DNA of 38,355 nucleotides from Spirochaetota bacterium (lineage in GTDB: Bacteria; Spirochaetota; Brachyspiria; Brachyspirales; JACRPF01). The notes under the pieces are model-generated. The model saw only the letters and a list, made by a program, of their open reading frames with translations, was not told the origin of the DNA and made no database searches. Shown piece after piece: positions 10,201-17,965 of this stretch. The stretch is taken from NCBI GenBank assembly GCA_038043445.1, contig JBBTBY010000092.1:1-38355 (forward strand), in the 5' to 3' direction. The translations under genes and the position numbers were made by a program. Numbering within the stretch: position 1 is the first letter of the stretch; every line of letters begins with the position of its first letter.

Positions 10201-10354
10201 GGTCCCAGTTACGGATAAATACGCCGGGGTTCGCGTCGTATCCCGCACGCCCGACCTCGAACGATGAATTCTCAATGATGAGATTTTCGGCACCGAGCGA
10301 AAGCACGCCGGCGATGACGATGAACGCTGCCCGGATAATGTTCCTCATGGTCAT
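7220..10354 (-). CDS. Secreted GH-A clan glycoside hydrolase with CBM9-like C-terminus
   Basis: About 1044 residues: signal peptide (MRNIIRAAFIVIAG), an N-terminal carbohydrate-binding-like beta domain (starting ENSSFEVG, to about 210), a TIM-barrel hydrolase, then a C-terminal domain resembling CBM9/DOMON (about 850-1042; PITVDGQANEPVW, then WQTDAVELFFDLD). Catalytic candidates are the Glu in WECWNEPG (near 457, acid/base) and the Glu in WDSESGK (near 553, nucleophile), the pattern of retaining clan GH-A enzymes such as GH39 or GH5 relatives. The exact family is not certain. The frame is open up to 10549, but that stretch overlaps the preceding gene. The ATG at 10354 has AAGG nearby, and the ATG at 10348 is an equal alternative. 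Last gene of the reverse operon. Confidence 0.85.
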   Translation of the reverse strand: MTMRNIIRAAFIVIAGVLSLGAENLIIENSSFEVGRAGYDANPGVFIRNWDRFVMPAVTGETAAHGAKSLKIMNPSGMDAVQVFFPALSFKEKTHIVISFYAKASVANTPVLVALKSGWKNVFQKTMLVPTQWTRMVAEFDVAADVVKETQGGTHGMYALGFDLFSSSKPVFETVWLDGIQIEKNVLAEYAPAVRIDASIDMSDFASRQTLIYTVGEIPQADISAAVYGGGSTADAVITVTDMLNGTVVSRMRAAMQLDAKGLGSARIDLPAVERRQYRIEAVVTAGTEKAKAQRMYGGIKDLSTGLTSKRFGGSIETMEVARSWYMAPADPSYRMAAWRVHPDVYAKLAKSIGWQWIHFYGQVEMKMINDVKGVYQWDDADFCVDLYRRYGFELMALPTGQGDYHQWYFGPQWTLTGPKSLGGTSGGKDKPRMDPDAFGKFCYDAALRYKGKIDHWECWNEPGVKMREAEYLTLLKACYTNIKKANPSATVLGLTGTWDIGGDLYGWVKNCLKIGAGDFMDAIAVHGYHTKDRDYVGQVQAMAKKISGKDFRIWDSESGKTMFDDYGYPNYFRPESGSRSDHPFDHSIIFMSKHFANELANGIERQSWFNLDAYGIWLGSPQFGLINFDGSPNAAMMGQNFMIEIYDTAKIFREVPVEGNTVAYVFDRPKGPFAVYWNDALDTEGTLPLTGIRVADMMGGEIDVQTAAGGTTIKIDRRPRYIFAKGVSAEACALAVSKMTVKGLSPIKIERTILSLSGPTPVLLASVKNAGQQHQLCVASVQRKPSWIPSWPAEEEFTIPSFGSKDIAFTFPVSIPDDDNGMILSVETLKDTLFVTVPLAMIGADRTAEPITVDGQANEPVWQRRYTVGTLAAMSAAYDDKAVYFLFTVKDNEIVNFREFTGTKPLESWQTDAVELFFDLDREGDITKPIFDRDDLQLVCTVKGTSSKGEVLKGPLSFAGNKAFPAEHVAMKTTRSADGYIMEIGIPWDAFAAMGVERKSSIGFSAAIRDMDKNFQERGRAFWSGNDNNYKDTSRFGLLIFLP

Positions 10355-10370
10355 TCCGCCTTTCGCTGAT

Positions 10371-11096
10371 CTATTTCTGCTGCGCATAGGAACGGGGGAA
10401 ATCGTATATCTTGACATCATCGATGCATCCGGCATGTTTTTTTGTGTACACGCTTCCGACGCGGACACTGTACCTGTCATGCGCTTGTATATCCGTCGGC
10501 TCGACCGCCATGACCGCTTTCCATGCATCATCATCCTGCTCAATGGCAACGTCCTTTACGATGCCCGCAGGCGAGCCATCCACATAGAACGCGATGGACG
10601 ATCTTCCCGGATTATCTATCTTCCACGTGAACGCGATATGATGCCACTCATTCGTCTGCCATGCTGTTATTTTTGTGTACTTTATCATCTGTCGAACGCC
10701 CGCTTTATCGCTCACAAGCAGAAAAAGACCCGCGCCCCACCCGTTGATGACACTGAACGAATGCGCGAACGAATCTTTTTCGCTTATCCCGGCGATCGGG
10801 GCAGTTGCGCGGAACATCGCCCAATTGTCTACGGCGGGATCGGTTGACGGGGCAAGCAGCTTTATCCTGAACTCGACGGTGCCCTGTTTCGGGTTCCAGT
10901 ATTTCGACATCGGAAAATAGGCGAGCATGCCGCCGCTCATGCATTTCCCGCCGCGGTCGTCGTCCGCGAGCCCTTCGCCGCGAAGGAGCGCCCCGGCCGT
11001 CTCGATCTTTCCGCCGTTGAAATTCTCTTTTACCAGGCGCGACTCCGCTGCCAGCGGGAGACACATCAGAATAAGCATCATTATCCGTTGTAGCAT
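10371..11096 (-). CDS. Secreted LamG/concanavalin-like carbohydrate-binding protein
   Basis: A 241-residue protein with a signal peptide (MLQRIMMLILMCLPLAAES). It is a single laminin-G-like (concanavalin A-like) jelly roll: QGTVEFRIKLLAP, then NEWHHIAFTWKI, then SIAFYVDGSPAGIV, and near the end the typical GCIDDVKIYDFPRS. Nearly the whole mature protein is this one domain and no catalytic motif is visible, so it may bind glycan for the neighbouring enzymes or be a small hydrolase of the 3-keto-glycoside type. Start chosen at 11096 because AAAGGAA lies just upstream and the longer frame runs into the next gene. The spacing of 16 bases to the GH/CBM9 gene supports one operon. Confidence 0.8.
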   Translation of the reverse strand: MLQRIMMLILMCLPLAAESRLVKENFNGGKIETAGALLRGEGLADDDRGGKCMSGGMLAYFPMSKYWNPKQGTVEFRIKLLAPSTDPAVDNWAMFRATAPIAGISEKDSFAHSFSVINGWGAGLFLLVSDKAGVRQMIKYTKITAWQTNEWHHIAFTWKIDNPGRSSIAFYVDGSPAGIVKDVAIEQDDDAWKAVMAVEPTDIQAHDRYSVRVGSVYTKKHAGCIDDVKIYDFPRSYAQQK

Positions 11097-11176
11097 ACGA
11101 ATTCCTTTGCCGGATTTTATTGTTGATGCAATGTACATCGCATTGTCCTTGAAGTAAATACGGCACATCATTGGGC

Positions 11177-14100
11177 TCATCGTACGGACGCCGTGAACGG
11201 AGAGCGCGCATCGATCCTGCAGGTAACGACGATGCCGTCCTTCGATGATGTTGCGCCCGCAGAACCGTATTTCATGCATCCGCCGGAAAGCGAATAATTC
11301 TTTCCTTTTACAATGCCGTGATCACTTTCACTGAGCGTGAATGAGACGTTCTGCGCCGCGGGGCTTATGTTGTACAATGCGATGCCGAGCTCGCCCTCGG
11401 GCGAACGCCATGCCGAAGCAAGCACGGCGGGCATTTCGATATCATAGCACTGATCGCTCCACCCGCGATACCATTTCACATCGACGGCGGGAGTTCCCCC
11501 CAGCGCCGGTTCACGAAGCATATCGCCGTAGAGAAGGAATTGCTTCGATGCTGCGTATGCCTCATATCTGCGCCGTGAGGATTCATACGCGATATCGCTG
11601 TTTTTATAGGTGAGGAACAGGTTTGGGATGTTCCAGCCGGCCTTTACGCCCCAGACGAATATCTGACCGAACTTTGCGACATAGCCCATCGCGTCCTTTT
11701 GCTCAACGTCCTGCCTGTTCACCCACGCGGAATACAATATTGTGCGGTCATGATACACGGCATGCGCGAGCGGAATGGGGAACGCATGGTCCTTGTGAAG
11801 ATACTGGAACGTCGTATTGCATGACATGTAGGCATCAAGCTCCGCCATATTCCCTTCCCAAAAACTTTCCGCGGTAAAGCATACATCCGGATCTATACTC
11901 CGCGCCGCGTTCTTGAGCTCGCGTATGAGCTTTCGCTGTCCGTGAATGTAGCCGGTACCGCCGCCGCTGTCGGTGCTCTCAAGCGGATTGAAGTTAAGAT
12001 ACGTGCCGCCGTGATTCCCGGAATCAAGATATATCGACTTGAAACCGGCCGCCGCCATTTTTTCCACCGCAGCCTTGAGGCGTTTTGTCCACGTCTCTCC
12101 CGGATATGCTATCGCTGGCGTCAATTTCCCGAGTGGCCAGACAACACGCTGATCGTACAGATTACGCACGGTATGGTCCATGCCGTTGTCTTCCTGAAAG
12201 CTCGCTGCATTCGTGTCCCAGCAAATGCCCTGCAGATATCCCATGAGCGGATAGTGCGCTGCTTTCGCTTTCGCCATGTACGTTTCGGTCGCCGCATCGA
12301 TGGGGAAAACATCCGGCGTCTCTTTTTCAAGCTCATGCGTCCTCGACCAATTGTAGGTGATAAGCCCCGTGTTCATGCCGCTGACGAGCGCTTTCATTTT
12401 ATCGCCGTATATCTGCGATTGATCCTTGTTCACGCCCCAGAGCAGCCATTCGTCGATATCCTTGAACCACTTCGGTATCGTCCGTGTTGCGAGCGGTCCT
12501 TCGGCAGTCCATGTCTGCGTAAGCGCCCATGTACGATAGATGCGCGCCGCATCGTACCAATCCCCTGAAAAACATCGGATAACGGTTTCGTATGGAGTCG
12601 ACCACTCCTGGGGGACCTTCTTCATGTTATTCGGCACATGAACGACGGCCCATGAGATCCCGCCCTCGTCCGCGGCGAGCACATAGCGTTTCGCGTTCTC
12701 CGCTCCGTCGAAGCAGCCGAGATACAGCCCCTCGCCGTTGTGATAGTACGCATCGAACTGCATGCTGTGGCCGGAGCGGTTGGGCTGAAATCGCCGCTTC
12801 TGACCGAGCACGCCGTTGTGTATCGGATCATGGATGAGACGCCCGTCGGAAGCCGGTGTTGCAAGTCTGTCGCGCGAGGTATCCTTATCGGATGGATATA
12901 CCCCCCCGACGATGGGCGCTGTCAGATAGAACACGGTATAGTTCTTGCTGCGATTGATGATGCCCGCTGTGCTCCTGAGGAATGCATCGCCCGGAGCGAG
13001 CGATATCGATACCCACACATCGAGAACGCCGCTTTCAGCGCCGACAGCCATATTATTCCAATGATACGTTATCGAACCTTTCGATGTCTCGCTTGAACAG
13101 TCCGCCTTGAGCGCGCCAGCCCGCATGGTGAGGGTATCGCCGCCCGCATCATCCTTTGATGCCACGCGGTCATCCTGCTCGGGGTCGAGCGAGAGGGCCA
13201 CCGTCGATGCGGCAGGGCGTGAATGTATGCTGCGGAGTTCGATCTCCCAGAGCGGCGGCACCTTCGCATTGATGAATTCGACGCCGTTCGCGCTGCGAAT
13301 GCTCGCAATGCTGCCCCCCTCGGCTGGCGGCAGGAGCGCGATGCGGATATGCTCGTTCGCAAGTTCGGCACGCGATGTGCTTACCTCAGCGTTCACCAGG
13401 CGCGATAGATACGCCGGATACGCATCACCGGTTATCGTGCCTTCGCCTTTCATGCCGGCGCCGAAGGTGAGACTGTCGCCGAAGCAGACGATGATATCGC
13501 CTTTTTTTATTGTACCGATCGCCCTAGCGACTTCCGCCGCAAAGAGCGCATACCCCTCCGGCATATAGTGCACACCGTCGGCCGCCGAGTTCGCCTTGTT
13601 GCGGAGAAGCGATGTTTTGTCCTCTTTCGGTTCGCCGCGCGAACGAAAGACCGCGTTCAGATCGACAAGCGCCGCTTTTTGTTCAGCCGCCACTTCGCGC
13701 ACGATGTTGTTGTATGCGTCTATCTTCGCGTTCGGCGACCCATCGGCAAAGAATTCTTTCTTATGACGGGAGAGCAGATATGCCTCGATGACCGGCGTGA
13801 TGGTGACGAGCACGGGAAGCGCGCCTTTCTCCCGCACACGAGCGATCATCGTCGTCAGATTTTCACGATACGTTTGCGGCGCTACTGCATTGCCCGAGTT
13901 CACGCTGTCATTCATGCCGAAATACAGAACGACATGGGTCGGATCGAGCGCAAGCACATCGCTCTCCATGCGGGATAGCCCCTGCTTTGTATTGTTCCCG
14001 CCGATGCCTTTGTTGTGAACGGTTATACCTGCACTTTTCTGTACACTGTCCATGGTCCTATCTCCAGCAGAAACATTTATCGCCGAAATATCGCTGAAAC

Positions 14101-14674
14101 GAACGCCCGGTTCATATGACCAGACGCCTGCTCCGCGCCCGGTGAACGAGGCGTCCTTCACCTCGAATTTTTTAACACCGTCGACGAATGCGGATGCAAT
14201 GCCGCTCCTGATCGTTATCGTAAGTTCATATGAAGTATCCATTGCATGCGTTTCGCTCAAGCGCGCAACGATATCCGAGCGCACGCCGTTCTCCATTTTC
14301 TGCAGCGCCGTCTGCTTTGCGCTGATGAAAAACACGTAGCCGTTCCTCCCGTCGAGCATGCCGGCGGCCACACCGCTTCCGGACATTTTTCCTTCGACCG
14401 CTTTTACCTTTGCCGAGAATGAATATCCGCCGGAACCGGGAAGTTCGCGCCAGAGAAGGGCATCGAGTCCCTTGACTGACGTACATGCTCCGCTCCCGAC
14501 GCTCCATGTTCCTTTCGCCGTCCGCCATTCCGGAGCACCATCGCTATCGTCCGCGTACTTTTGCAGGTCGTCCTTAAGAAGGACCGGATCATTTCCGGCA
14601 ATGAGAAACATCGACATGACGGCCAGTGACAATGCAGCGCCAATGCGGTGCATCGGTCTCGATAGGTATGTCAT
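11177..14674 (-). CDS. Secreted fusion: binding domain, permuted SGNH esterase, glycosidase-like barrel (DUF6259-like)
   Basis: 1165 residues with a signal peptide (hydrophobic core about residues 12-27). Domain 1 (about 30-210) is a jelly-roll binding domain. Domain 2 (about 215-430) carries all four SGNH/GDSL esterase blocks in the wrong order: block II (KGIGGNNT, near 223), block III (FGMNDS, near 253), block V (DGVHY, near 366), then block I (CFGDSLTFGAG, near 399). Domain 3 (about 440-1165) is a beta-sandwich plus TIM-barrel with the SMQFDAYYHNGEGLY and GDWYDAARIYRTWAL segments I associate with DUF6259 proteins. Candidate acids are YLDSGNHGG and FTAESFWEG. It would deacetylate and cut an acetylated polysaccharide outside the cytoplasm. 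A TTG at 14716 gives a longer frame, but the ATG at 14674 has AAGGAG at ideal spacing. Confidence 0.85.
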   Translation of the reverse strand: MTYLSRPMHRIGAALSLAVMSMFLIAGNDPVLLKDDLQKYADDSDGAPEWRTAKGTWSVGSGACTSVKGLDALLWRELPGSGGYSFSAKVKAVEGKMSGSGVAAGMLDGRNGYVFFISAKQTALQKMENGVRSDIVARLSETHAMDTSYELTITIRSGIASAFVDGVKKFEVKDASFTGRGAGVWSYEPGVRFSDISAINVSAGDRTMDSVQKSAGITVHNKGIGGNNTKQGLSRMESDVLALDPTHVVLYFGMNDSVNSGNAVAPQTYRENLTTMIARVREKGALPVLVTITPVIEAYLLSRHKKEFFADGSPNAKIDAYNNIVREVAAEQKAALVDLNAVFRSRGEPKEDKTSLLRNKANSAADGVHYMPEGYALFAAEVARAIGTIKKGDIIVCFGDSLTFGAGMKGEGTITGDAYPAYLSRLVNAEVSTSRAELANEHIRIALLPPAEGGSIASIRSANGVEFINAKVPPLWEIELRSIHSRPAASTVALSLDPEQDDRVASKDDAGGDTLTMRAGALKADCSSETSKGSITYHWNNMAVGAESGVLDVWVSISLAPGDAFLRSTAGIINRSKNYTVFYLTAPIVGGVYPSDKDTSRDRLATPASDGRLIHDPIHNGVLGQKRRFQPNRSGHSMQFDAYYHNGEGLYLGCFDGAENAKRYVLAADEGGISWAVVHVPNNMKKVPQEWSTPYETVIRCFSGDWYDAARIYRTWALTQTWTAEGPLATRTIPKWFKDIDEWLLWGVNKDQSQIYGDKMKALVSGMNTGLITYNWSRTHELEKETPDVFPIDAATETYMAKAKAAHYPLMGYLQGICWDTNAASFQEDNGMDHTVRNLYDQRVVWPLGKLTPAIAYPGETWTKRLKAAVEKMAAAGFKSIYLDSGNHGGTYLNFNPLESTDSGGGTGYIHGQRKLIRELKNAARSIDPDVCFTAESFWEGNMAELDAYMSCNTTFQYLHKDHAFPIPLAHAVYHDRTILYSAWVNRQDVEQKDAMGYVAKFGQIFVWGVKAGWNIPNLFLTYKNSDIAYESSRRRYEAYAASKQFLLYGDMLREPALGGTPAVDVKWYRGWSDQCYDIEMPAVLASAWRSPEGELGIALYNISPAAQNVSFTLSESDHGIVKGKNYSLSGGCMKYGSAGATSSKDGIVVTCRIDARSPFTASVR

Positions 14675-14712
14675 TGCACTGCTCCTTGCCGGTCTTTCTA
14701 GGGACTCTTCGT

Positions 14713-16791
14713 TCAATGAATATACACCGCGGAATCAAATGGGGCAATCTCGATAAGCCCTCTTCGCTTCCGATCGCCGCCCGCTGGTGAACATACGTCA
14801 GCCCCCTCCGGCAGCCGTGCACGCTGCCGCTTCGCGGTGCGATTGAATACGAACGTCATCGTACGCTCGCCGCCGGTCAAGTCCCGCGTATACACACCGT
14901 TCCTGGCGGATCGTCCGGATGCGATCCCGTATCCGGAGAGTATACGCATGAGCATTACGGCATGCGGCGAAGCGTTCGTATCGCCGGCCGGTCTGTCGCC
15001 GAGCCAGTCGATGAATGATGCCCCGAACGCCGTACCGATGATGGTGTTCTGTCCCGATACACCCGCCGATCGTCCGTCGCACCAGGAAGCGAACGATCTC
15101 CCATGCTTCGGGATAAGCGAGCTTACAAAACCGTACGCGGGAACACGGACGCCGTGAGCGTTCATGCATGCGCCCCCTTTTTCAGCACGCACTCGTTCGA
15201 CTATTTCTGCGCCGAACAGCTTCTTGCAGCGGTCCGACGGCCAATTGGAATGAAGCCAGGTGTTCTTCTGTCTGAGCCCGACGCCCTCCTCGGCGATGAT
15301 ATGCCCGCCGCGCGCGGAAAACGCTTCAAGCGCGGCGAGTGTTCTTTCGGAAGCCATGTACATCTGCGGTAGATAGAGGACGTTCACGCCAGCGGACTTT
15401 TCCGCAAGCGATCGGCTGTCGATGAAACGAGGTACATAGCCCATCTCCCGGAGCAGCGCGTATATCCCCATGAGCGACTTTTTATACAGGTACGGATATC
15501 CGCCGCACAGTTCGAACGACCAGAACCCGCGCGGTCCGGCATTATTGCCGGTATTCTCGATGCGGCTTATCATATCGCTGTCAAGATCGTAGACGATGCC
15601 GATGGGGTCATCGACGACATTCGCCCGCATGAGAAGATCGCCGTGCTTTTTTATGACACTTGAAATGTGCGCACACTCATGGGTAATGCCGCGAAAGCTT
15701 CCATCGATGTTCACGAGGCCGGAAAGATCATCCTCATTGCCGAGCCGCTCCGAGCGGTACTGCCAATACAAGAGCCCCTTGCTCCCGCCCGCTAATGCCG
15801 ACAAGACCTTGAACCGGTAGTCTTCTATTGAACAGGGCTTGCCCCAATTGCGCCAATCGGGATACAGTTCATACGCCCAGAAATACGGCGATACCGAACG
15901 CATCCAATCGCACAGCATGAACGGTATCGCCTGCGATCGCACGGACCCGACGGAATACACCGTGTATGACATGCCGTAGAAATCGACGGCTGCCGAGTTC
16001 TGAACGTCATCGGAGCCCTGCGCCACATCCTGTACGACACTGCAGGCTCCGACATGCGACATTATCGGATGTCCGCTGTCCGCCGACTTCACCGCGGCGT
16101 ACATGAACGACAGACGTGCGGCTACCGCGGAAAGCGACCAGGTGCGCCACAGGAAAAGTTCCGCATAATCGTACGCCATCCCCGGAGGATCGATGGTGTC
16201 GAACGAGCCCCAGCATTTACCGAACGTGTCATTGAGCGATTCTATCGTCCCGTAGCGCTTCGTAAGCCATGCACGATACGCGCTGCGTGAATGCTCGCAG
16301 CTGCATTCACCGATGGGGCGACTCACCGGTTCGTTCCAGATGTTCCAGAAAAGGAGGTTTTTCCTGCTCTTATACCGTTCTGCAAAAACGCGGACGAACC
16401 GTTCTGCGAACCGGATCACGTCAGGATTATCGAAACAGGGCCACCAGCCGCCGACATAGTATGCGCCGTGCGCCCCGGGGGAGAGCGGTATGCCGTCAAG
16501 GCCGATGCGTGTGCCGCCGTAATTTTTGAATATATAATCCGGCGCCGTTTCCATGAGGAATTTCACGATGACGGAATGTCCGTTCTTCTCGGCAAGGTCA
16601 AAAAGTTCGTCAACATCATCAAAGCGGTATTGACCTTCGGTGCGCTCATTCCACCGCCACTGTATGCGTATCTGGAACGCATCGAGACCAGCGGCTTTCA
16701 TCCCGTCCATATCAGTCGACCATTCCGACGGGAGCGGCGTCGGAGCGCGGTAGTACTGCGTGCCGTAAATGAATCGTGACAGTCCAGCCAT
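14713..16791 (-). CDS. GH42-type beta-galactosidase family enzyme, cytosolic
   Basis: A 692-residue enzyme without a signal peptide. It begins with SRFIYGTQYYRAPTPLPSEW, then DMDGMKAAGLDAFQIRIQWRWNE, a GH42/GH-A barrel start. The acid/base Glu is in NIWNEPV (near 154) and the likely nucleophile Glu is in FWAYELYP (near 308). A Rossmann-like region (about 400-580; PIGIVYDLDSD, LREMGYVPRFID, GGHIIAEEG) matches the GH42 trimerisation domain, followed by a small beta domain. It would hydrolyse galactosides or similar oligosaccharides after import. The start at 16791 has AGGAG six bases upstream; the frame is open further but overlaps the AraC gene. First enzyme gene after its regulator; its stop lies 38 bases before the next gene. 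Confidence 0.88.
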   Translation of the reverse strand: MAGLSRFIYGTQYYRAPTPLPSEWSTDMDGMKAAGLDAFQIRIQWRWNERTEGQYRFDDVDELFDLAEKNGHSVIVKFLMETAPDYIFKNYGGTRIGLDGIPLSPGAHGAYYVGGWWPCFDNPDVIRFAERFVRVFAERYKSRKNLLFWNIWNEPVSRPIGECSCEHSRSAYRAWLTKRYGTIESLNDTFGKCWGSFDTIDPPGMAYDYAELFLWRTWSLSAVAARLSFMYAAVKSADSGHPIMSHVGACSVVQDVAQGSDDVQNSAAVDFYGMSYTVYSVGSVRSQAIPFMLCDWMRSVSPYFWAYELYPDWRNWGKPCSIEDYRFKVLSALAGGSKGLLYWQYRSERLGNEDDLSGLVNIDGSFRGITHECAHISSVIKKHGDLLMRANVVDDPIGIVYDLDSDMISRIENTGNNAGPRGFWSFELCGGYPYLYKKSLMGIYALLREMGYVPRFIDSRSLAEKSAGVNVLYLPQMYMASERTLAALEAFSARGGHIIAEEGVGLRQKNTWLHSNWPSDRCKKLFGAEIVERVRAEKGGACMNAHGVRVPAYGFVSSLIPKHGRSFASWCDGRSAGVSGQNTIIGTAFGASFIDWLGDRPAGDTNASPHAVMLMRILSGYGIASGRSARNGVYTRDLTGGERTMTFVFNRTAKRQRARLPEGADVCSPAGGDRKRRGLIEIAPFDSAVYIH

Positions 16792-16874
16792 GGGAGCTCC
16801 TAACGATCGCATACGGTCAAATATAGCCGAACCAGTTCCGAAGACGATATACGATCCCGCTATTTGTTTGTTCG

Positions 16875-17747
16875 TTACCGCTTTCGTGATTTTTGCTGTG
16901 CTCTGCCGGCCCAGACGGTGGGTGAACACTGTGCGTATTGTTTGAATTTCCTTGATAAGTGGAACACGCTGCTGAATCCGAGCGCGTGCGCCGCTTCGGA
17001 TACGCTCAGACCGGATACGCCGATGAGACGCTTCGCCTCTTCGATCCGTACGCTCATCGCATACTTGAGCGGCGACGCACCGACATGCTCCTTGAAAAGG
17101 TGGCCGAGATAATCGGGTGATACTGCACAGGCGTCGGCTATCTCATCGAGCCGTATCGTCCGCGAACGGTTCTCTGCGGCATATTCACGCGCGGCTTCGA
17201 CGATAGCGAGCTGGCGCATCGTCCCTTCCGTGCTGTCAATGGCCTTTACGGCTCTACGTATATGCCAGATAAGCGCCAGTATCTCGGCATCGATGATATC
17301 CTTCGCGCCCGGCTTATCTTCCTGCGCTTCCTTTGCGATACACGCGAACAGCTCTGCGATCTTTGCAGGAGTACTCGGGATGAACTGCTTTTTTACAGGC
17401 AGCCCGGATACGAGCGGTTCACCGCTGCCGGAGACACCTCTGCTGTCGAATTTCATATAGTGGAACGAGAGCGGCGTACGTATGCTTCGTTCGGCATGCG
17501 TCTGCCCTGTCATGACAAAATACATGCCTCCGGCATTCACCGGATATTCTTCACCGTCGATGGAAACAAGAGCGGAACCCTCGATCGCGAGGAAGCATTC
17601 ATTGCATCGATGCATGTGCGCCGGATACGACCATGCGCTGCGATGACGCATTTTTCCGATATGAATGAAACGGGGAACGAGCATGCGTGATGCATTACTA
17701 CGGGCCGTACGGTAAAAATGATCGCTGGTGTCTGCGCGGTATTTCAT
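16875..17747 (-). CDS. AraC-family transcriptional regulator with cupin sensor
   Basis: A 290-residue regulator. The N-terminal half is a cupin-type sensor (WSYPAHMHRCNECFLAIEGSALVSIDGEEY, read as two parts near residues 40-68), whose His/Glu residues usually line the ligand pocket. The C-terminal ~100 residues hold two helix-turn-helix motifs (IRLDEIADACAVSPDYLGHLFKE and VSEAAHALGFSSVFHLSRKFKQY). It lies 83 bases upstream of the GH42 gene on the same strand and most likely controls that cluster in response to a sugar. There is no clear Shine-Dalgarno at 17747. The promoter upstream is strong, and a 12-base sequence shared with the sulfatase promoter overlaps its -10 box, suggesting self-control. 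Confidence 0.9.
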   Translation of the reverse strand: MKYRADTSDHFYRTARSNASRMLVPRFIHIGKMRHRSAWSYPAHMHRCNECFLAIEGSALVSIDGEEYPVNAGGMYFVMTGQTHAERSIRTPLSFHYMKFDSRGVSGSGEPLVSGLPVKKQFIPSTPAKIAELFACIAKEAQEDKPGAKDIIDAEILALIWHIRRAVKAIDSTEGTMRQLAIVEAAREYAAENRSRTIRLDEIADACAVSPDYLGHLFKEHVGASPLKYAMSVRIEEAKRLIGVSGLSVSEAAHALGFSSVFHLSRKFKQYAQCSPTVWAGRAQQKSRKR

Positions 17748-17772
17748 GTTCTATGCGGGGTGTCTTGCTGTC

Positions 17773-17797
17773 ATGTATGCAAGTATATTCCTGCAAG
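17773..17797. promoter_or_regulatory. Possible AraC-type operator (direct repeat TGCAAG)
   Basis: Contains ATGTATGCAAGT (17773-17784), found identically at 29370-29381, and a second TGCAAG at 17792-17797, 14 bases further on. It overlaps the -10 box of the AraC gene 16875-17747. Which regulator binds here is unknown. Confidence 0.35.
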
Positions 17798-17810
17798 CAG
17801 AAACCGTCAA
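17782..17810 (-). promoter_or_regulatory. Sigma-70 promoter of the AraC gene 16875-17747
   Basis: Reverse strand: TTGACG (17810-17805), 17-base spacer, TATACT (17787-17782). Start expected near 17775, leaving a leader of about 28 bases. Confidence 0.6.
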
Positions 17811-17829
17811 TCCCGGAGGAGTAACGTTA

Positions 17830-17866
17830 TCCATTATTTTCGTGTCCTTCGTTATTTTCGCAGTTC
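17830..17866. repeat. Low-complexity sequence resembling a dispersed extragenic repeat
   Basis: Between the AraC gene and ileS lies a T-rich stretch of short near-repeats (TTTTCG, TCCTTCG, TTTTCG). On the other strand it reads as A-rich ACGAAx units, similar in style to short extragenic elements seen in many bacterial genomes. Only one copy is in the window, so repeat status is unproven. Confidence 0.25.
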
Positions 17867-17897
17867 GATCTTCATTTTTGGGTGGTCGGGGATGAGG

Positions 17898-17926
17898 TTG
17901 AAAAAAACACCTGTCACGCGTATAAT
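17898..17926 (+). promoter_or_regulatory. Consensus sigma-70 promoter of ileS
   Basis: TTGAAA (17898-17903), 17-base spacer, perfect TATAAT (17921-17926). Start expected near 17933, giving a leader of about 33 bases, too short for a T-box riboswitch. Confidence 0.75.
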
Positions 17927-17965
17927 CATACCGCTTTTCCACACTGACACGAAGAAGGTTATCCC

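Noticed and set aside
17927-17965. Possible T-box riboswitch before ileS
   Set aside because: The predicted leader is only about 33 bases, too short for a T-box, and no T-box sequence is seen.
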